Of a stretch of 64,000 bases of DNA, positions 22,280 to 32,889 are shown piece after piece. The notes beneath the pieces are model-generated. The model did no database searches, was not told the DNA's origin, and saw nothing but the letters and a program-made list of their open reading frames with translations. The stretch comes from Argyresthia goedartella (taxonomy: Eukaryota; Arthropoda; Insecta; Lepidoptera; Argyresthiidae): assembly GCA_949825045.1 (NCBI GenBank), contig OX463829.1:17578715-17642714 (forward strand). Reading direction: 5' to 3'. Positions within the stretch are counted from its first letter, which is position 1, and each line of letters opens with the position of its first letter. The position numbers and the translations under genes are program-made.

Positions 22280-25200
22280 ATTTAACTCAATGCATGCCGG
22301 ATGCAGTACCGACAACTCAAACTTTGCACCCAAGCCAAATGGTAAAAAAACGTACAGCGTACAGCACATGTTGCATTGAACTCGGTAAGCGTTTGGAGTT
22401 CAACGTGAACTCGTGATGAGATGCCAAATGTAAAGAGTTGAACATTCAGAGTGGGTCCGGATAACAGCTTTTACCCAATCATGCTGTCAAACCGTTCGCA
22501 AGACGTGGGAAGAGTGCGGGGCAATGCGAAAATCGATTGTACTTAGGCTTGAGTCTGGAGCTCTGAGTTTGTTTTTTTATGTAAAAAAGGACGAAGGTAG
22601 TTTACAAATGGCTAAAATATATCGCTAGGGACTTTACGAGTAGTGGTAAATATTTTACGAGTAAGGGTAGGCATTTTAGTATGGGGGGCTGGCGGAGAGA
22701 CATATTTGCAAACACATTGAGCCAGATAGATCTAGACTTCTTGGTGCGTGACCAGGCGCCAGCTTAATTTATTTATTTGTTGATGTTTCACAACATTTAC
22801 CAGCATTGCCAGGAGCCTTCGAGACTCTATGAGTAAAAAGATAAAGATAAAAATATTACTAAAAAGATAAAGGGCTGTTACGTATTAAAGTTAGTCAGGC
22901 TGAAAATAAGAAGACACTTAAATTATTCTACTATCCGCGTCGAAGAGTAATTTTTCTAAAATATATCATATTCTGCATAACGACCAGACAACGTAAACAA
23001 CAAAAGGTAAAATAATGCATTACTTAACAAACCAATCAAGATATATACTTAACACACATAATTAACGATTCTCCAGTAAATAGCAATAGGGGATAATTGC
23101 CTAGGCGCAGGAAATACTTGTCTGTCACACAACTCTGCTCGTGTCCCATGGGTAAAGCTAACGAGGAACTAATAATAGCTCTTATTAATTAACAGGTTCT
23201 CAAAGCAGACCAAACCGGTTCAAATACAGAGTCCCGTATCCTAACTCTTTTACTGGGATGGTTTAAATTAAACTTCTAAAGCTTTATCAATCAAGTTTAT
23301 TATCAACGGCTATGATATTGTCGAGCCTTTATGTAGAATTGTAGTGTTACTTGAAATGTATTTGTATACGATTGCCAACATTTAGGCATGCACCATGTAG
23401 GCACAATACATTTATACACTTTGTGGGTAGCGTCCCATACTAGAAAAATCCGTATCATGGGACACAGCTTAAAGATACATCGTGCCTTTTTAAGTAATAT
23501 TCTAATCTAACATGCATTAGATAAAGTGAAACATCAGAATAAAAAATAAAATAATGATACAATGTTGTCGCACTTTAATCTGTAATTGCCAAAAGAAGTT
23601 TCTCAACAGATTCATATTCTGCAGTTATTTGCCAATTTTCAACTGATGTTTATGTATTTTGCCTCGTTCATTTATTTTAGTACAATTAGTTTACTTATCT
23701 TGTTGTAAAGGTATGGTTTTAGATACCAAAATAATCCCCTGGCAAACATGGTTTTGGTTATAGGTACATCAAGTCTAAAATTACGTTTATTGTTGCTATA
23801 ATCTGACGAGCTTAGGACAATTCGTGACATTAGTGAATGAATTACTAGTTTTCTTATGCTTAGCAACTTACTTTCGTTATAAATAACATCCGTACTGTAT
23901 GTACCTAATGGGTTTCTTAAACATCACTTTTAGTACTTATTAGGTCACGGTCATGCCATACGGTTGAATCTTTCATGAACTTTGATTTTGCAAACAACGA
24001 GTAATGTCCAGTCGCCCAACTAAAATTTCTTGATTTTCTTCATTTCACTTACTTACCATCTTCCCTTCTGTAACGCAGTGGCATTCAGATAATATAAAAC
24101 CCTCACGGACATCCCGCGGTTAATGAGCAACTAAGTAGCCGTTACTCTGACGTTGATCCTCGCTCAGAGGTTATAAGCCCTTCTCATGGGAGGTCTAACG
24201 TGGCCTCTGTTTACTCGTCTTCCTTTATTAAGGGTTTATTATTGTTTGTATAACTTGGCCAATTTATGTGTGGGCTTGACCTCTTGCTTGGGCTTATGAG
24301 ACGAATAAAAGTTCGAGAGGTCAAATTAATGACTATGTGACCGGCTTATACCAGGTAGATGATCGAGTATCTGTGCTTTAGCTTCCATACAGCAACATTG
24401 GTGGTCCAACCTCCACCGTAAATATCCATATATTTATTTATATTGATTATGTTTACTCTTGTTACATTGATTGAGTTAAAATCAATTTCCTTCTAGACGT
24501 AACCGCAGGAAATATGTCGTTACTTCTAACATACAGTCTGATGGAATTGGGACTGGGTTCAAAAGTAGAAGTAGTTTTCATTTCATACCTCTATGACAGA
24601 TAGCTTTGAACTTTAGGAACTACGGTACTACCATAAACTAACTAACTTTGTGCAGCGCCTCCGTTGACCGTCTCGTAGTTAAATCTCTGTAAACGTGAGA
24701 ACTTTTGCTTTCGGCGGCTGGCCACCCCATTCGAAACTTCATCTCCCCAGCATGCCTTTTTGCCTCCAGCCGTCCCGTCACCCACCCCAAGACTAAGCGT
24801 TGACATCCCGACGCCACCCACCGGGCGACAGTCAACTAAACTAGGGCGTGTCGAACAGAAACTAAAAGGTTTTTGTCGTTCGCAACCCACATTATAGGCA
24901 ATAAAACATCGGATGCTACGGTACTTCCGAAATGTTAGACACTGCTTTCCAGTCCACGACCCACCCTTGATTGTGCATTGTATGCAAATGGGACTAGAGG
25001 CGCGGTCGTTGAGCTACCAAATATTTCACGCGTCTAGCGCTGCGGGCGACAGCGGAGGACCATTTCGGCGTCCACGATTGTCTTTCATATGCCCCTACCG
25101 CTATTTTCATTACAATTTATGAAATATTGTAAAAATACTTTATGTTATAAGGCGTAGAAAGTGCCCAGAGTTGGTTAGGTCGGACTACATGCTGGGGCCC

Positions 25201-25600
25201 GTCGTCGGGTGAACTTGGAAATCCCTTAGTAATTTTAAATTAGTCCCGAGATTAGTTCTAACTCGCTTTGCACTTTTCTTCACTTAGTTTTCAGTTATCG
25301 TCGTCGTCGGCTTGTAGTACGAGACGCAAAGAGATTTCATGTCCAAGAATTCTTTTGTTTTCTAGCCAAGAAACTAGTATTTGGTTGGCAAGATACAGCG
25401 AGATGTGTTCTGCCTATGATTTTTACACAACTTACAAACTCGAACTGAATACACAATTTTCCATCGCGCGCGTCACTGCGTTGGCATCGTTGTTTTACAG
25501 GCGGCAGTCTCAATGGCCGCCTAATTGGCGTGGTGCTGTGCCGCCGCGCGACAAAGAAGACAAATTGACTGTCACAAAATTCCAGCCGTCATTGACATTC
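22280..25600. other. Stretch without recognised genes
   Basis: Mostly AT-rich. 24640-24900 and 25000-25620 are richer in GC and CpG and hold several overlapping frames on both strands (for example 25268-25609, 113 codons), none with a domain I know. The rise in GC could mark a promoter region just upstream of the candidate leader exon at 25640-25812. Confidence 0.35.
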
Positions 25601-25639
25601 AACGGCTGACTGTATTTTGTGCCGTCACCGTCAGCGTCG

Positions 25640-25812
25640 CGAGTGCTAACTGGCGAGCTTGCCATTCCAGAGACGATTCACATCTCCATATAACGTAGCC
25701 AGAACAATTCTCACCTTCCATTCTTAAGAGTTACGACGACCGAATGTCGAGTCTCAGTTTGACGCGATTGATATCTTACCGTCGCCTACGCACCGACGTG
25801 AATCAAGGCGGA
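25640..25812 (+). promoter_or_regulatory. Candidate 5' leader exon, possibly of the ASPP gene
   Basis: A CpG-rich, non-repetitive block ends in a strong splice donor, GGCGGA|GTAAGTAC at 25812/25813. A TCAGTT at 25755-25760 resembles an insect initiator, but I find no TATA box or DPE at the right spacing. The first ASPP coding exon at 44141 starts immediately after a splice acceptor, so a leader exon is needed upstream on the + strand, and this is the best donor-bearing candidate I noticed. The link across 18 kb is inference. Confidence 0.3.
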
Positions 25813-26520
25813 GTAAGTACACTCTTTTGTAATTTGAATTCATGATTTTTTGCACGAGGAAATGGTGCTTTTTGACATTCCTGAGTCTGAGGTACGTCAC
25901 GTCATGAATATTTTGCAAATAATGTCCATTGTTGTGGAGCGATGGGGATCAGCATGCGTCTGATAATAATGCATATCTTAGGGTTATTTATACAATCCTT
26001 GAGAGAGCGTCGGTCTGGCAAGCCCTTTAGCTGACTCAGGCACTCGAAAGAAATGCTGTGATGATCAGAGCGACTGTTTGCATCTGCATCCAGTCTCCAA
26101 AACTACTGAAGGGATTATGAACCTGCTTGCATTGAAGGGTATTAACTGTTTTTAATAATTATTTGTCGAGAACGAACTGGCCTAACAGAACCTAAAACTG
26201 AGATAACAGGCGATACTTTCCAGCATTTTTCGTTAAACACTAAATTGTCTTTGTAGGATAGACAGACATATAGCGAATGGTAGCCAAAGTATTTCTGTGT
26301 TTCTAACTTACTGCCCCATAGTGAAAGTTGTACTAGGTTTATATTACTATTGTATAACTTGTTCCAAGCTATTAGCTTTCATCTGAGTCACAGGCCCATA
26401 TTCACGCAAATTAAATCCGTTGATTACATAAATATTCATATCGATAAGTACGTCGTGACACGGCTGTCAATGTGTGTGTGGGCGTTTGGACAAAACGTCG
26501 GATTACTGCCGTATTCAGTA

Positions 26521-26588
26521 GGTACACACGACAAAGAAGATCGGTTTGCAGGGCACACAAACACCAGTCTTTGTGTGCGTAACGTTGC
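26521..26588 (+). repeat. Left terminal inverted repeat
   Basis: Starts GGTACACACGACAAAGAAG and contains the conserved core TCGGTTTGCAGGGCACACAA and ends CTTTGTGTGCGTAACGTTGC. Matches 28880-28813 on the other strand. Confidence 0.88.
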
Positions 26589-26717
26589 CAATAGCTACGA
26601 TTAGCAATGCACACTAACACAGTATTCGTGTTAATGTCGCGTCTGTGTGCGTTTTTCTGATCCCATACATTCATTGATTATGACGCAAGTTTTCACAGCT
26701 TTATGCAAAGTAGTCGA

Positions 26718-26771
26718 TAGCCTAGTGGATTAGGTGCTAGAATTACGATATGTAGATAAAGGTTCGATCCC
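26718..26771 (+). repeat. tRNA-like Pol III boxes inside the left end
   Basis: A box TAGCCTAGTGG (26718-26728) and B box GGTTCGATCCC (26761-26771), 32 bp apart, fit tRNA-type internal promoter consensus. The same arrangement occurs inverted at 28611-28665, at nearly the same distance from the other end. Confidence 0.65.
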
Positions 26772-27027
26772 TCAAAGGAAATTATTTTTTAGAAGCTACG
26801 AGTATTATTAAATTCACATAGCATCGAATATAAATTGATTACAATTGTTTAACCAAACTAGAGTTCGAAGAGTTGTAAACTTGCCCGGTAAAAAGGCCAT
26901 AGTCTACCTTCTTTATTTAAAATGTAACAGCTACCCTCTTTAAAATTGTTTTGCGTCTGCGCGCTCTCAGCATTAGTTGTATTGCATTTCGTTCCTTGTA
27001 AATTGTGATTGAGATTTGTTATCTATC

Positions 27028-27126
27028 ATGGAAAGTCATCTATCCACTTTTAAAAAGGCGGAAATCATTGTTTTGTATGAACAAAACATTTCAATTAGCG
27101 AGATAGCACGACGTTTAATGATATCG
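27028..27126 (+). CDS. Tc1-type transposase, exon 1
   Basis: ATG at 27028 opens a 33-codon exon that encodes the start of the N-terminal DNA-binding region (FKKAEIIVLYEQNISISEIA), a helix-turn-helix of the kind found in Tc1/mariner transposases. It ends at ATATCG|GTGAGT (27126/27127), a good donor, in phase 0. No open frame continues through the intron, so the ORF cannot start further downstream without losing half of the first helix-turn-helix. I chose this ATG because it gives the usual number of residues before that helix; no in-frame upstream ATG is needed. Confidence 0.75.
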
Positions 27127-27229
27127 GTGAGTTATGCATATAAAAAATAAATTTGAAGGTTTTTTATAAATTATGATTATAATTATACCTTGTGTTACTA
27201 CTTCATTGTATTTTTTTCTTATTTTACAG

Positions 27230-28138
27230 AGAAGAACAGTGCAACTGTGGGTTCATAGGTATGCAGATTCTGGACATGTTGAAAGTCGTCGACCAGGCCC
27301 ACAGCCTGTAGCCTACACAGCTGCATCTGATCGCCATCGCGACATCATTGCAGCGCATAACAGCAATCCGTTTGCCAGCACCCGGTCTACGGCGACACTT
27401 CATAATGTAACACTACAAACAGTTCGCAATCACTTACGAGCTGATGGTTTAAGATGTCGGAGACCAGCGAAGAAGATTATGATGTCTAATGAGCATCGTG
27501 AAGACAGAGTGCGGTTTGCCCGTGAATATTTGGACTTTGATTGGTGTAATAATGTTGTTGTTTTTAGTGATGAAAAGACTTTTAGATCAGACAAGGATGG
27601 GCGTAAAATACTGTGGAGAAGAAATAATGAACGATATAGTTTAGCAAACATTCTACCGTGCAGGTGTAGTGGCCGTATTACTTTGGGATATTGGGGATGG
27701 ATGTCGTCGATGGGCCCCGGTGAATTAGTGCAAGTGAGTGCTCGCAACACTGCTCAAGGATACTTGGATATTTTACAGAACGTCATGTTACCAACCGTAC
27801 GAACTGTATATCCGGATGAGCATATATACTTTGTCCATGACAATTGCGCTGTGCATCGCGCCCATATTGTGCAAGAATGGTTTAACAAGCAAGAATCCTT
27901 GACAGTTATTGACTGGCCTTCTAAAAGCCCTGATTTAAACCCCATCGAAAATCTATGGGGACATATGGTGCTCAATTGGGATCCATCGAATGTGAGATCT
28001 AGGTCTAATTTAGATGAAGTTGTTACTTCAACCTGGGAGATAATGCGAGGCACTGACATGTGTTGGAATATGGTCACTGGCATGAGAAGTAGACTACAAC
28101 AAATAATAGTAAGAGAAGGAGCTCCACTAAGATATTAA
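27230..28138 (+). CDS. Tc1-type DD35E transposase, exon 2
   Basis: After a 103-bp phase-0 intron (27127-27229; acceptor TTCTTATTTTACAG), this exon continues the helix-turn-helix (RRTVQLWVHRY) and runs 302 codons to TAA. With exon 1 the protein is 335 residues, normal for the family (about 340). The catalytic triad is visible: D147 in VVFSDEKTF, D237 in FVHDNCAVH and E273 in SPDLNPIENLW. There are 35 residues between D237 and E273 (DD35E; classical Tc1 has 34). A GRPR-like hinge is replaced by RRPGPQP. No stop or frameshift is present. AATAAA overlaps the stop (28138-28143). It cuts and pastes the surrounding DNA by binding the terminal repeats; being complete, it may still be active, or it may have been kept by the host. 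Confidence 0.85.
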   Translation, partial: RRTVQLWVHRYADSGHVESRRPGPQPVAYTAASDRHRDIIAAHNSNPFASTRSTATLHNVTLQTVRNHLRADGLRCRRPAKKIMMSNEHREDRVRFAREYLDFDWCNNVVVFSDEKTFRSDKDGRKILWRRNNERYSLANILPCRCSGRITLGYWGWMSSMGPGELVQVSARNTAQGYLDILQNVMLPTVRTVYPDEHIYFVHDNCAVHRAHIVQEWFNKQESLTVIDWPSKSPDLNPIENLWGHMVLNWDPSNVRSRSNLDEVVTSTWEIMRGTDMCWNMVTGMRSRLQQIIVREGAPLRY

Positions 28139-28412
28139 ATAAAACATAACCATTAATATGTGAAAGCTTTGTGTTATCATAAGATAAGGTGATTTATATG
28201 TCTATGATGTTATTGCTACTTCAGGTTAGAAGTTATCACATAATTTCTAATTGCTTAGCATGTTGATTCATAGCTTATATATCATCAACTGCGACATCTG
28301 TCCTTGTCTGACTAAAACTAAAATAAGTAAATTAAGTGTAGTTTATTATAACAAACTAGTAATAAATTATTATTAGGACGAAATATAATTTTGTTTTATT
28401 ATGAAAAAAATA

Positions 28413-28520
28413 AGGCTGGTTTCACCACATGCTGATAAAGCCTATCTGTCAAATAACGCCATACAAAAATCTAAGTTTAACTGGCAGATAGGCTTCATCA
28501 GCAGTGGTGAAACCGGCCCT
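28413..28520. mobile_element. Nested 108-bp MITE-like inverted repeat
   Basis: Arms of about 40 bp (from AGGCTGGTTTCACCACATGC inward, and the reverse complement of GCAGTGGTGAAACCGGCCCT) surround a 25-bp centre. TA stands on both sides (28411-28412, 28521-28522). It lies between the transposase and the right end of the larger transposon, so it inserted later. 61276-61487 has similar ends. Confidence 0.8.
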
Positions 28521-28610
28521 TAATCTAGAATAAATATTTGGTCTGATCAATAATAATTAAAAAAAAGTATCTAAAAAAAAACATCACCATGCTTTTTCCC
28601 TCCTTGATAG

Positions 28611-28665
28611 AGGATCGAACTCAATACCTCAAAGTCATTAGTCTGGCATCTAACCCGTTGGGCTA
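28611..28665 (-). repeat. tRNA-like Pol III boxes inside the right end
   Basis: On the minus strand: A box TAGCCCAACGG (28665-28655) and B box AGTTCGATCCT (28621-28611). It mirrors 26718-26771 and points inward like it. Confidence 0.65.
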
Positions 28666-28812
28666 TCGTCCACTCTGTAGGAAGCGGTAAAAACTAGTCT
28701 TATATTCAACGAAGACACATAGTGATTGTATGCTCAGACAGTATTATAATATCTGTGACTGTGCTGTGACGACCAATGTAACGCACACACATTCAAGTCA
28801 GCGATTCGTGTC

Positions 28813-28880
28813 GCAACGTTACGCACACAAAGAGTGGCATTTGTGTGCCCTGCAAACCGAACTTCTTTGCCGATTGTACA
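28813..28880 (-). repeat. Right terminal inverted repeat
   Basis: Read inward from 28880: TGTACAATCGGCAAAGAAG, then the TCGGTTTGCAGGGCACACAA core and CTTTGTGTGCGTAACGTTGC, matching the left repeat. Confidence 0.88.
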
Positions 28881-29204
28881 TACTAATACTACCTTCAATG
28901 TACTTAAACAGGTAAGATTGGTATACGGTTGATTGTATAGGATGTAGGCTGGGAGCTTACTTTGCCAAAGATACTTATTTGGGTCCACAAAAGTTAGGTT
29001 CGTTTTACATAAAATATAAATGTCACAAAAATTATTGTTATTAAGTCGTTATTAGTGAAAATAGTTAGAATAGAAAATCGTAAAGGGATATTTCTTGAAT
29101 TAATTAAATTATTTTTTCCCACAGATTTCGATACAAAAGTGTCTAAATCCCGAGGTTGCCTCTTGACACCAAGTTATAGGCCTAACTTAAGAGATATTTA
29201 TATT

Positions 29205-29470
29205 TGACGACCCGAATGGCCGAGTCGGCAGTGACCCTGCCTACAAAGCCAAGGGTCCCGGGTTCGAGTCCCGGTGGGGGGAAATATTTGTTTGATGACA
29301 ACGGATGTTTGTAGCCTAGTCATGGTTGTTTATCTATCTAAGTATAATATTTATCTTTATAAGTATGTGTATCGTTGTCTAGTACCCAAGATACAGGGAA
29401 TCCTAGTTTGGGGCTAGATTAATGTGTGTAAATAGTGTCCAAAGTATTATTATTAAGGTATTATTATATT
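29205..29470 (+). mobile_element. SINE family 2, full-length
   Basis: TGACGACCCGAATGGCCGAG at the start, B box GGGTTCGAGTCCCGG, the CCAAGATACAGGGAATCC block and the GTGTCCAAAGTATTATTATT tail are all present. This is the best-preserved copy of the family here. Between 29480 and 30290 I see nothing assignable. Confidence 0.88.
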
Positions 29471-30294
29471 AATTCCTCTCCCGGTCTACAGGTCGGGGGC
29501 AGACAATGGAGCATTTCAGCCCACGTCTGCCGAAACTAGGCGAATATGCGTTTGTCATACAAGAGAGACAAACAAAGACACGAAATGTAGCGAGCCCACA
29601 CTAAAACCACTATTGACATTCACTTAGGAAGAGGCGGTCTTGGGTGAAAATAGAGGTACTCTGAGGAGTACTCATTAATCAAATCAGTTCCGAATAAATA
29701 GGTCCAGTTGGCTCTCGCAAAATTTTGTACAATAGATATAGTACAGAACAGTTTTATTTATTTACAATAGCAAGTTATGACAAAAACAGATAGCTTGTGT
29801 CCCTTGCTGTACCGTAACTAGAATATATTGCATCACGTATAATACAGTGAAAATGCCAACCCAAGTACCTAGTACCAATAAGCCAAGGTATCAGCGGATG
29901 TTGTGATCTAGTGGCTGCCAAGGAAAGTGGCCAAACGGTAGCCACCGCCATCCTATCATTACTGATTGATCGCAAACGGTACCTGTATCAACAAATACAG
30001 GTGCAAATTACACACATAAATCCAAGACCCGCTCTTCTTACACACGTAATAAGGAGCAGGGTGCAAGTTTAGAGGTTGACTGTACCAGCGCGCGCGCAGG
30101 TTAGCTTGAGGCGATTATTGATGTTATCATTTTGCTGTAAATATTTACAATTTTGTTAAGTTTGATGGAATATTATGTAGTTGAAGTGAAAATTTACTCG
30201 CAGAAGCAGGAATCGATGTTTGATTTAACCTTACCGCGTTAATTATGTAACATTGGTATTATTATTCAAATTTCAAAGCGCATAGCTTGATATG

Positions 30295-30298
30295 CAAA

Positions 30299-30337
<39 letters not shown>

Positions 30338-30339
30338 AT
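30295..30339 (+). repeat. (AAAT)n microsatellite
   Basis: Eleven uninterrupted AAAT units. It may be the simple tail of an unrecognised retroelement upstream. Confidence 0.9.
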
Positions 30340-30774
30340 GTGTTGTCTAGTGTACTTGTACGATGCACGCGCAATCAAGCGGTGCACAGATGCTGTTCAT
30401 TTTGTAAAGGGTTCATTTGCGCAATGTAATTTTTGAATTCAACAATTTCCTGCGCGTGAGTTGTAATTGCTTGAATAAAGTGTTGTTCTCTTTGTTTCGC
30501 AGGACGGGGATAGCTGAGGGAAGACTCACACATGTCCCTGGACAATGATTCCGGTAAGTTGTTCAATGGCCGATTACACTAACACTGCTGGTAAAATAAA
30601 GGGTCGCTTAAATGTCTTACTGGCTCTACCACGACTTTGATTGTCATATTAGTCTTTGAGTTGTTGGGTGTGCGTCCAGGCTCAAGGTGTTTTGTTGTTT
30701 ACTTTCATGCACGCTCGTAATTTTAGTTAAGCGCGCAGTTATGCATGTTCATTATTATATTATAGTCATCATCA

Positions 30775-31290
30775 TTTATTTATTTATTTATTATTATACA
30801 AATATAATGTACAACATAACAGGTTGGGACCCAAAGCGCCGTAAAAATAATAATAATACCCATGGTAAGAAATCAAGTAATTACAAAAAACACTGTCGAT
30901 ATCATTTTACAACTATAAGATAACATTTCGAGATTCAGTTCCATTCGATTAAATTAAATTAGTAGTATGTCAAGTTTATAGAAAATTTAAATTAAATGTC
31001 AATGAAAAAAATAAATCCAAGGGCAACACTTTCACACATTCATCTCGCTGAACCTGCCACATACTCGCACAATTTGCCTCCATGCATCACCAAACAGATC
31101 AGTCAGTAGTGCTGCAGCTAACAGAGTATTGCGACTGTCCCGCGCCTTAACCAGCGTGGACTGCTGGCGCGCCACCGTGCGGTGCGTGCCACGCGCTGAA
31201 AACCGGTGCCAGGGCATCAGGGAACCTTGAATATAGAGTAGCCTCGCTAGTTTTATGATCTTTAGCCTCCTCTTGACCACCACTCTTACC
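30775..31290 (-). mobile_element. LINE C-terminus and 3' UTR (SEMN-ending family)
   Basis: Minus-strand frame 31283-31032 encodes a reverse-transcriptase C-terminus: ARGTHRTVARQQSTLVKARD, LLTDLFGDAW and a final CGRFSEMNV. The 3' UTR proceeds to lower coordinates and stops at a (TTTA)n run at 30774-30793. The + strand copy at 34437-34850 shares the same coding end and the same kind of tail. The exact clade is unclear. Confidence 0.65.
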
Positions 31291-31299
31291 GATCCATCT

Positions 31300-32780
31300 G
31301 TTAGTTAGTAGAAAAACTAGCATATTTTTTTTTCAGGGACAAGAATTCACACTCTACTTGAAAAACAATTACCTCCCCTACACCTCCCAGAAAACAGCTG
31401 CGGCTTTCTTGAGATTGAACATATCAAATAAGTTTATCACGACACGTTCCTTAGAAATTGGGATATTAAAAGTGTTAGTTAAGTTACCTGTATAGCTGCT
31501 CTTTTGCGAAGACTACCGATTCCGGAGGCGTCATAATACATAAATAACTAAACTTATTAAAATACGAATTTGAAAATAGATCCTATGGCAACTGAACCGG
31601 AGTTATCGGATTCTACCAATTCGTTGGTATTTACCCCTGCAGAATTATACTGTGATTGCCTGTGTTTTGAAGTTTTGGCGAGTAGTTAGCTGGTGGTTAC
31701 GGCTGATCAAAATACAAACCGTCTAATGAAATCTCCCCACAACCTTTGTCTCAATAACTGCATAAATCCACTCCAATGTGCAACGAATTCAATGTGTACC
31801 CTGACCAAAGACCACAGCATACGAAATATTTCCTATACAAGATTTCAACAGTTCATAACATAAATCCCCACAGCCCATGCCATATTTTCAGTCAGACTTG
31901 GCGTTTTGACAGACGACTGACAGACGTCTCGTGATGACATTGATTACGTTTACATTTACATATAAAGCCACAAACCTGACCGACCCGCCCCGGCCATAAC
32001 GAGCACTAAACTTGCCGGTATGACATGTCATTCGTGTGCCATGGACGCTAGCGGCGCCGCCACTGGGCTAGTTAAAGCATTCCATATAACTTTTCCCTTC
32101 GCCGTTAAGTTGGTAGCAATGAAACCAGTGTGCTGTGCTAGCTTTTAAAGAAATGTGCTACCCCAATGTTAGGGAAAAATATCTTATCAGCGAAATGGAA
32201 TACCTACCTCATGTTGTCAAGACATTAAAATTATATATAGTAAAATATCTGGTTACACGCTATCTCAGTATTTGGTAGGCTCTGTACTGTGCGTACCTAC
32301 ATATTTCCCCGGTAGTAGGAGGGCGGCTGATGCAAAAATCGATGGGACTACTGTCATAAACATGAGATTACTCTTTCCAGCGTTAATAACTTGAAAGGTA
32401 CAGCCTTGTTATCAGTATTCATTGCAGGGTTGCAAACTATAGGTCAACAAATAAATGTGGTTGGCTGGATTGATATTTAACGGAAAACTATTTTCTCTCA
32501 AAAAAACCCTATGTAAAATCCACCCACTAAACTCCCTAACTTTCTGGTGAAAACCCCTTAGCCGGCAATCTTAATTCAATGCAATAAACGAAACATGAGA
32601 AACATGCGGTCACCTTAAAACAAGTGCATGGGAATATAGCTGAGACCCTTTGTAAATTTGTTACGGTGTTTGCTGCCTTAGACCATTTCACACCGCTCCC
32701 TCTTTTGTACAATCCATTCCATGCTGATTCGGAACAGTTAATAATGGACCAACGTTATTCTAAACTCAATAAATGCTCAA
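31300..32780. other. Stretch without recognisable features
   Basis: No domain-bearing frame, SINE head or clear inverted repeat was seen. 31960-32060 is locally GC-rich. Confidence 0.45.
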
Positions 32781-32790
32781 TGTATTTCGT

Positions 32791-32887
32791 CTTTGACCAG
32801 TATATGACTTTGACCAGTATATGACTTTGACCAGTATATGACTTTGACCAGTATATGACTTTGACCAGTATATGACTTTGACTAGAA
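32791..32887 (+). repeat. 17-bp minisatellite, 5-6 units
   Basis: Unit CTTTGACCAGTATATGA repeated in tandem with no change in the first units and two substitutions in the last (CTTTGACTAGAATAT). Confidence 0.93.
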
Positions 32888-32889
32888 TA

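Larger units (their letters stand above)
26521..28880 (+). mobile_element. Intact Tc1/mariner-type DNA transposon, 2.36 kb
   Basis: TA target duplications flank it (26519-26520 and 28881-28882). Terminal inverted repeats of 68 bp (26521-26588 and 28813-28880) differ at 8 positions by eye. Weaker inverted similarity continues inward to about 260 bp and includes a tRNA-like A box and B box at each side. The interior carries an intact two-exon transposase (27028-28138), a polyadenylation signal overlapping its stop, and a nested 108-bp inverted-repeat element at 28413-28520. Long ends plus an intron are unusual for Tc1-type elements, which typically have intronless ORFs. Confidence 0.85.

Noticed and set aside
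24638..25609. GC-rich overlapping ORFs as protein-coding exons
   Set aside because: Frames lie open on both strands as expected from GC-rich DNA, and none shows a known domain; kept only as context for the leader-exon candidate.
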